Below, piece by piece: positions 1 to 6,754 of a DNA stretch of 7,347 nucleotides. Origin of the DNA: Flavobacteriaceae bacterium. GTDB lineage: Bacteria > Bacteroidota > Bacteroidia > Flavobacteriales > Flavobacteriaceae. The stretch is from the NCBI GenBank assembly GCA_947443815.1, contig CANEXR010000142.1, positions 1 to 7,347 of the forward strand, in the 5' to 3' direction. Within the stretch, counting starts at the first letter, position 1. Each line of letters starts with the position of its first letter. Made by a program: the position numbers and the translations under genes. The notes under the pieces were generated by a model. The model was not told where the DNA came from and searched no databases. It saw only the letters and a program-made list of their open reading frames with translations.

Positions 1-588
1 AAAAAAATTGCTAATTTCTTACATGATAACATCAGTGCATTACTTTCTTCTGCGGGATTACATTTGAACGTTTTTACTTTAAAAAACCAGACTCCTTGTG
101 AAGAAATTTCTAAAACTATTGCTATTTTGGAGGAAGCACATGACAAAGTAAGGGATTTATCACACGAACTCTTACCTTCTCTTTTAGCGCGATTTGGATT
201 ATTTTATGCTTTACAAGATTTGTGCGAAAAAAATTCAAATTCTAGTATTGCTTTTGAATATGAAAGTAGTATCGATACCAAAAAAAGATACCATGAAGAA
301 TTTGAAATGAAAATTTATTTTATCATAACAGAGCTCCTCAACAACATTATAAAACACAGTAAAGCCTCTGTTGCAAAAGTAATTATCGAGGAATATGGAA
401 ATTTAATTCAAATTCAAGTTCACGATAATGGAAAGGGCTTTGATACTAATAAATTCAATATTATTGAAGGTTTTGGTTTGAATCAGATTCGAGCTAGAAT
501 TTACGCAATGAAAGGGAGTCTCACCGTCAATTCTAAAATTGAATCTGGAACTGTCATTGATTTTGAAGTTCCCGTTTTTAACAAATAA
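1..588 (+). CDS. Sensor histidine kinase, HisKA_3/HATPase type (5'-truncated)
   Basis: This is the C-terminal kinase core of a two-component sensor of the NarX/DegS-like class. The reading frame is open from base 1, leaving 195 codons before TAA at 586-588. The first visible residues are the dimerisation and phosphoacceptor helix: the LHDN motif puts the predicted phosphorylated His at visible residue 8. A second helix follows with the family-typical SHELLP stretch (54-59). The ATPase domain shows an N-box (ELLNNIIKHS, 111-120), a G1 box (DNGKGFD, 142-148), a G2 box (GFGLNQIRAR, 157-166) and a closing SGT (182-184). By family analogy the partner is a LuxR/NarL-type response regulator, but none is in view. 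The sensory part lies to the left of the window, so signal and membrane topology are unknown. A TTG at 64 is not a sensible start because the conserved H-box lies upstream of it in frame. Confidence 0.93.
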   Translation, partial: KKIANFLHDNISALLSSAGLHLNVFTLKNQTPCEEISKTIAILEEAHDKVRDLSHELLPSLLARFGLFYALQDLCEKNSNSSIAFEYESSIDTKKRYHEEFEMKIYFIITELLNNIIKHSKASVAKVIIEEYGNLIQIQVHDNGKGFDTNKFNIIEGFGLNQIRARIYAMKGSLTVNSKIESGTVIDFEVPVFNK

Positions 589-1086
589 TTAGATTTTATT
601 TTCGATTTCAATAATTTCCAAATCTTTTATTGCGTCTTTGTCAATAACAAAACGCAACATCGTTCGTACTTGATGAAAACCACTTTTCCCAACTGCACCT
701 GGGTTCATGTGCAAAAGATTGTGTTTTTTGTCAAACATCACTTTTAGGATATGGGAATGTCCACAAATAAATAATTTTGGAGGATTGCTATCCATTTCTG
801 CCTTTATAGCAGGATTGTATTTTCCTGGGTAACCACCAATATGGGTTATCCAAACGGCTACACCCTCGCAATGGAATCTGTTGTGCAATGGAAATTCTAA
901 TCGAGCTTGGGCATCATCAATATTACCATAAACAGCTCGTAAAGGTTTTAATTTTTTTAAGGTATCAGTTACTTTCAAATCTCCAATATCACCAGCATGC
1001 CATACCTCATCCGCTTGAGCAACGTATTTTAAAATCGTATCATCAATATGGCTGTGGGTGTCGGAAAGCAAGAGGATTTTTTTCAT
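589..1086 (-). CDS. YfcE/MJ0936-type metallophosphoesterase (putative phosphodiesterase)
   Basis: This is a small cytosolic calcineurin-like phosphoesterase of 165 residues, a usual size for the single-domain YfcE/MJ0936 family, whose members hydrolyse phosphodiesters with a dinuclear metal site. All expected metal-binding motifs are visible: D9-x-H11 (SDTHS), G32-D33 (HAGDIGD), G54-N55 (YGNIDD), H82 (THIGG) and G109-H110-S111-H112. Nothing essential appears to be missing. The ATG at 1086-1084 is preferred because it gives the family-typical start MKKILLLSDTH; an in-frame TTG five codons upstream (1101-1099) would only add MYLKK. The stop codon directly abuts the stop of the convergent kinase gene with no spacer. 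The gene diverges from truA. No Shine-Dalgarno sequence precedes the start, as is normal in Bacteroidetes. The physiological substrate cannot be read from the sequence. Confidence 0.92.
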   Translation of the reverse strand: MKKILLLSDTHSHIDDTILKYVAQADEVWHAGDIGDLKVTDTLKKLKPLRAVYGNIDDAQARLEFPLHNRFHCEGVAVWITHIGGYPGKYNPAIKAEMDSNPPKLFICGHSHILKVMFDKKHNLLHMNPGAVGKSGFHQVRTMLRFVIDKDAIKDLEIIEIENKI

Positions 1087-1092
1087 TTTTTT

Positions 1093-1121
1093 AAGGTACA
1101 AAGTGGTAAAGATACAAAGTT
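1093..1121 (-). promoter_or_regulatory. Tandem promoter-like motifs upstream of the metallophosphoesterase
   Basis: Read on the - strand, this stretch carries ACTTTGTATCTT and, closer to the gene, ACTTTGTACCTT. Each contains a TAnnTT core resembling the Bacteroidetes -7 box (TAnnTTTG); the distal one (TATCTTTA, 1114-1107) is the better match. No clear TTTG -33 box lies 19-21 bp upstream. The start codon is only about 20 bp from the distal box, so the leader would be very short. Promoter activity is inferred. Confidence 0.35.
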
Positions 1122-1199
1122 GCTGCTTTTAGTTTTAAATTATTGAATCAAAACCATGCCTAACGAACATTTTTAACCTTTACTCCACATAAAACTTTG

Positions 1200-1207
1200 T
1201 ACCTTTG
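1200..1207 (+). promoter_or_regulatory. Candidate promoter -7 box for truA
   Basis: TACCTTTG matches the Bacteroidetes primary sigma factor -7 consensus TAnnTTTG exactly and sits 29 bp before the truA start codon. The -33 region (about 1173-1180) has no good TTTG, so the match is one-sided. Transcription would start near 1212-1215, leaving a leader of about 22-25 nt. Confidence 0.5.
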
Positions 1208-1236
1208 TTGTTTTACAACTTTGCGACAACTAAACC

Positions 1237-1977
1237 TTGAGGTATTTTATAAAATTAGCATATAACGGAACCCATTATCATGGCTGGCAATACCAACCGA
1301 ATGCTTCATCCGTTCAAGAAACGATGAATAAAGCGTTATCGGTTTTGTTGCATACAACGATAAATCTCATGGGAGCTGGACGTACTGATACAGGAGTTCA
1401 TGCTAAGGAAATGTTTGCTCATTTTGATTTTGAGCCTTCGTTTGATATTCCAAATTTGATACACAAACTCAACTCCTATTTACCCAAAGACATTGTCGTT
1501 TATACCATTATTCCGGTTCATCCCGAAGCACATTGTCGTTTTGATGCGTTAAAAAGGACTTACGAATACCATATTCATTCATTAAAAGATCCGTTTTTAC
1601 ACGATTTAAGTTGGTATTTTCATCAGCAACTGGATTTGGACTTGATGAATGAAGCGGCTAAACTATTGTTTAAACATACTGATTTTCAATGTTTTTCAAA
1701 GGTAAATACTGATGTAAATACGTTTGATTGCACTATTTTTGAAGCTAATTGGAAGCAAGAAAATAATTGTTTGGTTTTTACAATTTCCGCCAATCGGTTT
1801 TTACGGAATATGGTTCGCGCCATTGTAGGTACGTTGGTGAATGTTGGTTTACACAAAATTACATTGGTTGATTTTAATGCAATAATAGAAAGTAAAAGCA
1901 GGGACAAAGCGGGTTTTTCGGTACCGGCCCATGGTTTGTATTTAACTGAAATAGAGTACGATTATATTACGAAATAG
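1237..1977 (+). CDS. truA: tRNA pseudouridine(38-40) synthase TruA
   Basis: TruA isomerises uridines 38-40 in the anticodon arm of many tRNAs to pseudouridine. The 246 residues match the normal length of bacterial TruA. The catalytic aspartate lies in GAGRTDTGVHA (D51, equivalent to E. coli D60). Further family blocks are YNGTHYHGWQ near the N-terminus, CRFDALKRTYEY in the middle, and FTISANRFLRNMVR followed by a glycine-containing helix in the C-terminal half. The start is TTG. The N-terminus MRYFIKLAYNG is the family-typical one, and an in-frame TAA at 1231-1233, two codons upstream, rules out any earlier start; no ATG nearby would keep the conserved N-terminus. The stop codon TAG (1975-1977) is the first triplet of a structured intergenic element. 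The downstream ABC exporter is on the same strand and may be co-transcribed. Confidence 0.96.
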   Translation: MRYFIKLAYNGTHYHGWQYQPNASSVQETMNKALSVLLHTTINLMGAGRTDTGVHAKEMFAHFDFEPSFDIPNLIHKLNSYLPKDIVVYTIIPVHPEAHCRFDALKRTYEYHIHSLKDPFLHDLSWYFHQQLDLDLMNEAAKLLFKHTDFQCFSKVNTDVNTFDCTIFEANWKQENNCLVFTISANRFLRNMVRAIVGTLVNVGLHKITLVDFNAIIESKSRDKAGFSVPAHGLYLTEIEYDYITK

Positions 1978-2053
1978 CCCTGATAGTAGCGGCATCCTTT
2001 TACTTTTTTCTTTAAAAAGTAAAAGATATAGCGGATAGCAGGAAATAGCTCCT
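1975..2053 (+). ncRNA. Structured intergenic element, possibly Flavo-1 RNA motif / flavobacterial repeat
   Basis: Between truA and the ABC exporter lies a compact element with nested pairing. A perfect 12-bp hairpin (1997-2008 with 2014-2025, loop TCTTT) forms the centre. Outside it, ATCC (1994-1997) can pair with GGAT (2033-2036), CCTG (1979-1982) with CAGG (2039-2042), and AGC (1976-1978) with GCT (2048-2050). The hexamer TAGCGG occurs on both sides of the hairpin (1987-1992 and 2029-2034). The order TAGCCC, GATAG, AGCGG, ATCC, hairpin, GATATAGCGGATAGCAGGA, ATAGCTCCT matches, from memory, an element found many times in Flavobacterium genomes, and I believe it corresponds to the Flavo-1 RNA motif; a covariance search would settle the name. 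Its first triplet serves as the truA stop. It could act as a transcript end, a leader of the ABC gene or a mobile palindromic repeat. No long U-tract follows the hairpin, so a simple intrinsic terminator is unlikely. Confidence 0.6.
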
Positions 2054-2079
2054 AAAAACTAGGAAAAATCTAAAAAATT

Positions 2080-3834
2080 ATGAAAGCAAAAGCATTCGAT
2101 ACCCGATTATTCAAAAGGATTCTTCAATATACCAAACCCTATCAAATGCGGTTTAGAGGGGTGATTATTTTTGCCATCTCGCTGTCGATTTTTGCAGCTT
2201 TGCGTCCCTATTTGTTGAAACAAACGGTGGATAGTTATATAAAACCTCATGACCAACAGGGGCTTTTATTTTATGTGGTGTTAATGGGAATTGTGCTTTT
2301 ATTGGAGGTGTTTTCCCAGTTTTTCTTTGTGTATTGGGCGAATTGGCTTGGGCAAGATATTGTGAAAGACATTCGCAAAAAGTTATTCAAGCACTTGTTG
2401 AGTTTTAGAATGAAATACTTTGACCATGTACCTGTGGGTCAGCTTGTAACGCGTTCTGTGTCGGATATTGAGTCCATTGCTCGTATTTTTAGTCAAGGGC
2501 TTTTTATGATTATAAGTGATTTGATGAAAATGATGGTTTGTTTTGTGATTATGTTTTGGATGAATTGGAAGCTTTCGCTAATAGTTGTGGCTGCCATGCC
2601 AATATTAATGTACTTCACAAGGTATTTTCAACAAAAAATGCAAATCGCTTTTGAAGAAGTTCGAACACAGATTGCCAATATGAACTCTTTTGTACAGGAA
2701 CGTGTTACTGGAATGCGAATTGTTCAATTGTTTAACCGTGAAGAAATTGAATCTGAAAAATTCAAAGAAATAAACAATAAACACAAAAAAGCTTGGATAA
2801 AAACAATTTTGTACAACTCTATTTTCTTTCCAATTGCGGATATTATATCCTCAATTACTTTGGGATTAGTGGTTATCTATGGTGGTTTTGAAATTATAGG
2901 AGGAAGTACTTTTACTACTTTGGGTGAATTGACCGCCTACACAATGTTTATTGGAATGCTATTCAACCCTTTGCGACAAATTGCAGATAAATTCAATGAA
3001 ATGCAGTTGGGGATGATTGCTGCGAATCGTGTTTTTGAAATTTTGGATACGCAAGATCAAATTCAAGATACAGGCACTATTGAAGCTCCTATTTTTAGAG
3101 GAGCCATTCAGTTTGAAAGCATTCGTTTTGGATATATCCCTAATGAAGAAGTAATCAAAGGAATCAGTTTAGAGGTTGCTGCTGGTCAAACTATCGCAAT
3201 TGTTGGTTCTACGGGCGCTGGAAAATCGACTATTATTAATTTATTAAATCGTTTTTATGAAATTAATAGCGGTACAATATATATTGACAATCACAATATT
3301 GAAAATTATACCTTGGATTCTTTGCGCAAGCAAATTGCTGTTGTATTACAAGATGTTTTCCTTTTTGCCGATACTATTTTTAACAATATTACACTTAACA
3401 ACCCTGCTATTTCCTACGAACAGGTTTTGGTAGCTGCTAAAAAAATTGGGGTACATGAATTCATTATGAGTTTACCTGATGGCTATGATTTTGATGTAAA
3501 AGAGCGTGGTGTTATGCTGTCTTCAGGACAACGCCAATTGATTGCTTTTTTGCGTGCCTTTGTAAGTAATCCAAGTATTTTGATTTTGGACGAAGCTACT
3601 TCATCAATCGATACCTATTCTGAAGAACTTATTCAACGTGCAACAGAAACGATTACGCAAGGGAGAACTTCCATTGTAATTGCACATCGTTTGGCTACTA
3701 TTGTTAATGCTGACAAAATTGTGGTTATGGACAAAGGGTTAATTGTGGAGCAAGGAACACATTTAGAATTAATCAATAGAGAAAGCGGGTATTATAAAAA
3801 CTTGTATGATTCGCAGTTTTCGGTAGCAAATTAG
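2080..3834 (+). CDS. ABC exporter with fused membrane and ATPase domains (MsbA/multidrug type)
   Basis: This is an inner-membrane type IV-fold (type I exporter) half-transporter of 584 residues that would work as a dimer to export lipids, drugs or peptides. Residues about 25-320 form the transmembrane domain, with hydrophobic helices near 27-45, 62-86, 145-180, 245-270 and 283-297. Residues about 340-580 form the nucleotide-binding domain: Walker A GSTGAGKST (376-384), Q-loop Q424, signature LSSGQRQ (480-486), Walker B LILDEAT with D504 and catalytic E505, D-loop SSID (508-511) and H-loop H536. All catalytic residues are present, so a homodimer with two active sites is feasible. LSSGQ instead of LSGGQ recalls the YheH/TM288-like exporters, which often pair with a second subunit, but no partner gene is adjacent. 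The ATG lies 26 bp after the structured element and 102 bp after truA, with no promoter evident between them. The substrate cannot be predicted. Confidence 0.93.
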   Translation: MKAKAFDTRLFKRILQYTKPYQMRFRGVIIFAISLSIFAALRPYLLKQTVDSYIKPHDQQGLLFYVVLMGIVLLLEVFSQFFFVYWANWLGQDIVKDIRKKLFKHLLSFRMKYFDHVPVGQLVTRSVSDIESIARIFSQGLFMIISDLMKMMVCFVIMFWMNWKLSLIVVAAMPILMYFTRYFQQKMQIAFEEVRTQIANMNSFVQERVTGMRIVQLFNREEIESEKFKEINNKHKKAWIKTILYNSIFFPIADIISSITLGLVVIYGGFEIIGGSTFTTLGELTAYTMFIGMLFNPLRQIADKFNEMQLGMIAANRVFEILDTQDQIQDTGTIEAPIFRGAIQFESIRFGYIPNEEVIKGISLEVAAGQTIAIVGSTGAGKSTIINLLNRFYEINSGTIYIDNHNIENYTLDSLRKQIAVVLQDVFLFADTIFNNITLNNPAISYEQVLVAAKKIGVHEFIMSLPDGYDFDVKERGVMLSSGQRQLIAFLRAFVSNPSILILDEATSSIDTYSEELIQRATETITQGRTSIVIAHRLATIVNADKIVVMDKGLIVEQGTHLELINRESGYYKNLYDSQFSVAN

Positions 3835-3930
3835 GTGTTGGTTTTTGGATTATTGGGTATTAATACAAATATTCATTTTTTAAAAAACTTGTGAATTTGC
3901 GACTAAAAAAAGGCAAATCTGGATTTATAC

Positions 3931-3964
3931 AACAGCAGTTTGTTTAAAACAAAGGTGTTTTTTT
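3931..3964 (+). terminator. Weak candidate intrinsic terminator after the ABC exporter
   Basis: TTTGTT (3939-3944) pairs with AACAAA (3948-3953) around a TAA loop. After an asymmetric internal loop, AACA (3931-3934) can pair with TGTT (3956-3959). A run of T (3958-3964) follows. The stem is short and AT-rich, so function is only suggested by its place downstream of the exporter gene. Confidence 0.3.
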
Positions 3965-4064
3965 GAAAATTTGTTAGTTTACTACTTTATTCGTTTGAAA
4001 CTTTCTCAAAACAGAATAAATCCTTAAATTCGCTGAATCAATTAATTTAGATAAACATATAACA

Positions 4065-5453
4065 ATGAAATACGATATTATAGTTTTAGGAAGTGGTCCT
4101 GGAGGATATGTTACCGCTATCAGAGCCTCACAATTAGGTTTTAAAGTAGCCGTAATCGAAAAAGAAAATTTAGGTGGTGTTTGTTTGAACTGGGGATGTA
4201 TCCCTACAAAAGCATTATTAAAATCAGCTCAAGTTTTTGATTATCTAAAACACGCTTCTGATTACGGATTGACTGTTTCATCATTTGATAAAGACTTTCC
4301 AGCTGTAGTACAACGCAGTCGTTCCGTTGCTGACGGTATGAGCAAAGGAGTTCAATTCCTGATGAAAAAAAATAAAATTGACGTCATTGATGGCTTTGGT
4401 AAACTTAAACCGGGCAAGAAATTAGATGTTACTGATAAGGATGGAAAAGTTACAGAATATAGCGCTGATCATATCATTGTTGCTACAGGAGCTCGTTCTC
4501 GTGAGTTACCAAACTTACCACAAGATGGCGTAAAAGTAATTGGATACCGTCAAGCAATGACCTTGCCTACACAACCAAAATCAATGATTATTGTTGGCTC
4601 TGGAGCAATCGGAATTGAATTTGCTCATTTTTACAATTCCATGGGAACTGATGTAACGATTGTGGAATTCATGCCAAATGTAGTTCCTGTAGAAGACGAA
4701 GATATTTCGAAACAAATGGAACGTTCTTTGAAAAAAGCAGGTATCAAAATCATGACAAACTCTTCTGTAGAACGAATTGACACGACTGGTACAGGCGTAA
4801 AAGCATTTGTAAAAACAGCCAAAGGAGAAGAAGTACTTGAAGCAGACATTTTACTTTCAGCTGTTGGAATCAAAACCAATATCGAAAACATTGGACTAGA
4901 AGAAGTAGGAATTGCTACAGACAGAGATAAAATTTTAGTAAATGCCTACAATCAAACAAACATTCCTGGTTACTATGCCATTGGGGATGTTACACCTGGA
5001 CAAGCATTGGCTCACGTTGCCTCGGCTGAAGGAATCAATTGTGTGGAAAAAATTGCAGGTCTTCATGTAGAACCAATCGATTACGGAAACGTACCGGGTT
5101 GTACCTATGCCACTCCTGAAATAGCATCTGTTGGTTTAACTGAAAAACAAGCAAAAGAAAAAGGATACGAATTAAAAATTGGTAAATTCCCTTTCTCTGC
5201 CTCCGGAAAAGCCAAAGCTGCTGGAACTCCTGATGGTTTTGTAAAAGTAATCTTTGATGCAAAATATGGAGAATGGTTGGGTTGCCACATGATTGGTGCT
5301 GGTGTTACTGATATGATTGCAGAAGCAGTTGTAGCCCGTAAGCTTGAAACTACTGGTCACGAAATCCTAAAATCAATTCACCCGCACCCAACAATGAGCG
5401 AAGCCGTTATGGAAGCTGTTGCAGATGCTTATGGTGAAGTGATTCACTTGTAA
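4065..5453 (+). CDS. lpdA: Dihydrolipoyl dehydrogenase (E3)
   Basis: This FAD-dependent disulfide oxidoreductase reoxidises dihydrolipoamide, using NAD+, in the pyruvate, 2-oxoglutarate or branched-chain 2-oxoacid dehydrogenase complexes or in glycine cleavage. The 462 residues are the normal length. Visible motifs in order: the FAD-binding GSGPGG (9-14); the redox-active disulfide C40-LNWG-C45; ATG at 140-142; the NAD-binding GSGAIG (178-183) ending in an acidic E201, which favours NAD over NADP; the second FAD contact AIGDVT (305-310); and the C-terminal dimer-interface active site HPHPTMSE with H441 and E446. These are the hallmarks of true lipoamide dehydrogenase rather than mercuric or glutathione reductase. 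No E1, E2 or lipoyl-protein gene is adjacent, so this is a free-standing E3 whose complex cannot be assigned. The start is preceded by an A-rich leader without a Shine-Dalgarno sequence. The 230-bp upstream gap presumably holds its promoter, though I see no clean consensus, and a strong terminator follows. Confidence 0.96.
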   Translation: MKYDIIVLGSGPGGYVTAIRASQLGFKVAVIEKENLGGVCLNWGCIPTKALLKSAQVFDYLKHASDYGLTVSSFDKDFPAVVQRSRSVADGMSKGVQFLMKKNKIDVIDGFGKLKPGKKLDVTDKDGKVTEYSADHIIVATGARSRELPNLPQDGVKVIGYRQAMTLPTQPKSMIIVGSGAIGIEFAHFYNSMGTDVTIVEFMPNVVPVEDEDISKQMERSLKKAGIKIMTNSSVERIDTTGTGVKAFVKTAKGEEVLEADILLSAVGIKTNIENIGLEEVGIATDRDKILVNAYNQTNIPGYYAIGDVTPGQALAHVASAEGINCVEKIAGLHVEPIDYGNVPGCTYATPEIASVGLTEKQAKEKGYELKIGKFPFSASGKAKAAGTPDGFVKVIFDAKYGEWLGCHMIGAGVTDMIAEAVVARKLETTGHEILKSIHPHPTMSEAVMEAVADAYGEVIHL

Positions 5454-5481
5454 CTTTTAAATTATTTTTAGATTGATATAG

Positions 5482-5514
5482 AAATCCGTTTTGTGAAAGC
5501 AAAACGGATTTTTT
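5482..5514 (+). terminator. Strong intrinsic terminator of lpdA
   Basis: A perfect 12-bp stem (AAATCCGTTTTG at 5482-5493 with CAAAACGGATTT at 5500-5511) closes a six-base loop. The 3' arm runs into a T-run ending at 5514. It sits 28 bp after the lpdA stop and is the clearest terminator in the window. Confidence 0.9.
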
Positions 5515-5550
5515 AGGTTTAATGCTTCATGATTTGTAGTTATTTATTTA

Positions 5551-5558
5551 TATATTTG
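5551..5558 (+). promoter_or_regulatory. Candidate promoter -7 box for the exported-protein gene
   Basis: TATATTTG fits the Bacteroidetes consensus TAnnTTTG exactly. It lies between the lpdA terminator and the next gene, 62 bp before the start codon. The nearest upstream TTTG (5533-5536) is only 14 bp away instead of 19-21, so the -33 element is poor or absent. Confidence 0.42.
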
Positions 5559-5620
5559 AATATCCACAGGTTATATTTTAGCTTACAAATAAATGAGTTT
5601 ATCCAACTAAAATAGTATTC

Positions 5621-6589
5621 ATGAAAAAAATATTGGTTTTAATAACACTACTTACATGCAGTATTTCTTTTTCACAAACCACTTGTGATAGCTTATTGCT
5701 TTTGAAGAAAAAAGTATACGGATTCAGACCTTCGGAATTGACTGACACCTTAAAAAGTTTGAAAAATAAAGATCTAGACCTATTTTGGAAAACAGCGTAT
5801 AACAATCCAACAGCATCAAAACCTTGTTTAGAAACACTCATTGAAAACGAAACAATCGATTCCTATTTTTGTTTTGATGCCTCCTCTCTTTTAGTAAGAT
5901 TGGATAGTACAGATACTTATTGTCCTACTATTATTAAAGGTCTAAAAAAATGCAATCTGAACGATTTACAACTTTCAACCTATCTTGAAATTTGTTTTTA
6001 TCTTAACCATAAAGAACAAGATATTACCGAACTAGCAACAAAATTAATTAGCGTTCCTGATGCGAAAATTTTTCTATCTAATCATTTTATTACTTTAAAT
6101 GCTATTGATGCAAGTATTTTTTTATTCAACAATATGCCACAAGAAACTGCTGAAAAAACGCTAGTATTGGCTATATCAAATGGTAATTCAACAGCAAAAC
6201 ATAATGCTGCTATTCTTTTGAACTTAATAGCAACAGATAGTGGTGATCAATTTTTAAATTCTTTAATTGAAAAAAAACAACTAGAAGATTCTACTATTCA
6301 GTTTATAATGAAGGATCGGAAAAACTTTACTATTAAAGCAAAAGGTTCGGAAAGTCGCTCCAAAATTCTTGAATTATTAAATGATGCCCCTTATAATTTT
6401 GAAAAAGATTTTTTTGGATTTGCTGGAAATGACAAATTAATGGGTTCAGCATGCAAACAACTCACTAAACAAGATATTGAAAAAATAAGGGCTGCAAGAC
6501 AAAAGATTACACCTGCACTTTCCGACGAAGCACTACATGAGTATTTTGCATTAACAGCAATATTAATGACCGTAAGGAACCAAAAATAA
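5621..6589 (+). CDS. Exported helical protein of unknown function
   Basis: I do not recognise this 322-residue protein. The N-terminus is a clear Sec signal peptide: MKK, a hydrophobic core (ILVLITLLT) and SISFSQTT, with likely cleavage near residues 18-19, so the mature protein should be periplasmic or secreted. C13 lies inside the signal core without a proper lipobox (LLTC), so a lipoprotein is less likely. The mature part looks almost entirely alpha-helical. A segment around 185-220 (TAKHNAAILLNLIATDSGDQFLNSLIE) has the spacing of a HEAT-like repeat, but the rest is too diverged to call. Seven cysteines remain in the mature part (22, 69, 84, 101, 111, 125, 278), many for an exported protein of this size, which may indicate disulfides. 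No catalytic motif is visible. The gene stands alone between the lpdA terminator and the cysteine synthase promoter. The ATG at 5621 is supported by the signal peptide. Confidence 0.85.
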   Translation: MKKILVLITLLTCSISFSQTTCDSLLLLKKKVYGFRPSELTDTLKSLKNKDLDLFWKTAYNNPTASKPCLETLIENETIDSYFCFDASSLLVRLDSTDTYCPTIIKGLKKCNLNDLQLSTYLEICFYLNHKEQDITELATKLISVPDAKIFLSNHFITLNAIDASIFLFNNMPQETAEKTLVLAISNGNSTAKHNAAILLNLIATDSGDQFLNSLIEKKQLEDSTIQFIMKDRKNFTIKAKGSESRSKILELLNDAPYNFEKDFFGFAGNDKLMGSACKQLTKQDIEKIRAARQKITPALSDEALHEYFALTAILMTVRNQK

Positions 6590-6594
6590 AATTT

Positions 6595-6624
6595 TTCTAT
6601 TTTTTATTTAAGAAAAAAATAGAA
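6595..6624. repeat. AT-rich inverted repeat after the exported-protein gene
   Basis: TTCTATTTTTT (6595-6605) is perfectly complementary to AAAAAATAGAA (6614-6624) across an eight-base loop, starting five bases after the stop codon. It has one G-C pair only. On the + strand no T-run follows; on the - strand the T-rich tail is better. A role in RNA 3' end formation is possible. Confidence 0.4.
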
Positions 6625-6677
6625 TAAGATGTTCCCTACATCCCTATCAACTATTTACAAAAACCCAATTTTACAAT

Positions 6678-6696
6678 CCAAATCAGATTTGGTTTT
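6678..6696 (+). terminator. Candidate intrinsic terminator before the cysteine synthase gene
   Basis: CCAAAT (6678-6683) and ATTTGG (6687-6692) pair around a CAG loop and are followed directly by TTTT (6693-6696). The hairpin is small, but it is the only one here with both G-C pairs at its base and a T-tail, and it would end the upstream transcript about 90 bp past its stop. Confidence 0.4.
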
Positions 6697-6721
6697 AAAC
6701 TAAACATAAAAAAGGATAATT

Positions 6722-6754
6722 ATTAACAAGCCAGTATTTTGTTAATTGTCAATT
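6722..6754. promoter_or_regulatory. Two overlapping dyads at the cysteine synthase promoter (operator candidate)
   Basis: ATTAACAA (6722-6729) and TTGTTAAT (6739-6746) form a perfect 8-bp inverted repeat with a 9-bp spacer, covering the -33 TTTG. A second palindrome, AATTG-T-CAATT (6744-6754), lies in the promoter spacer. The position suits a repressor or activator site. The region is AT-rich, so chance symmetry is a real alternative. Confidence 0.35.

Noticed and set aside
888..1094. 68-codon open frame on the + strand opposite the metallophosphoesterase
   Set aside because: It is antisense to a well-supported gene and its translation is low-complexity (His, Gln, Leu, Tyr) with no recognisable motif.
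3876..3887. TTTTTTAAAAAA palindrome downstream of the ABC exporter
   Set aside because: It has no loop and only A-T pairs; homopolymer runs like this are expected by chance in such AT-rich DNA.
3970..3997. TTTG followed 16 bp later by TTCGTTTG, considered as the lpdA promoter
   Set aside because: The spacing is 3-5 bp too short and the -7 box lacks the conserved A; no confident promoter can be named in this gap.
5035..5360. Three overlapping open frames on the - strand inside lpdA
   Set aside because: They overlap one another in different frames, have no recognisable features and lie opposite a fully conserved gene.
5560..5568. ATATCCACA, a one-mismatch match to a DnaA box
   Set aside because: It is a single isolated site with no clustered boxes, no dnaA or dnaN gene nearby and no sign of an origin.
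5599..5841. 80-codon open frame on the - strand opposite the signal-peptide region of the exported protein
   Set aside because: It has no motif or promoter and is antisense to a credible gene start.
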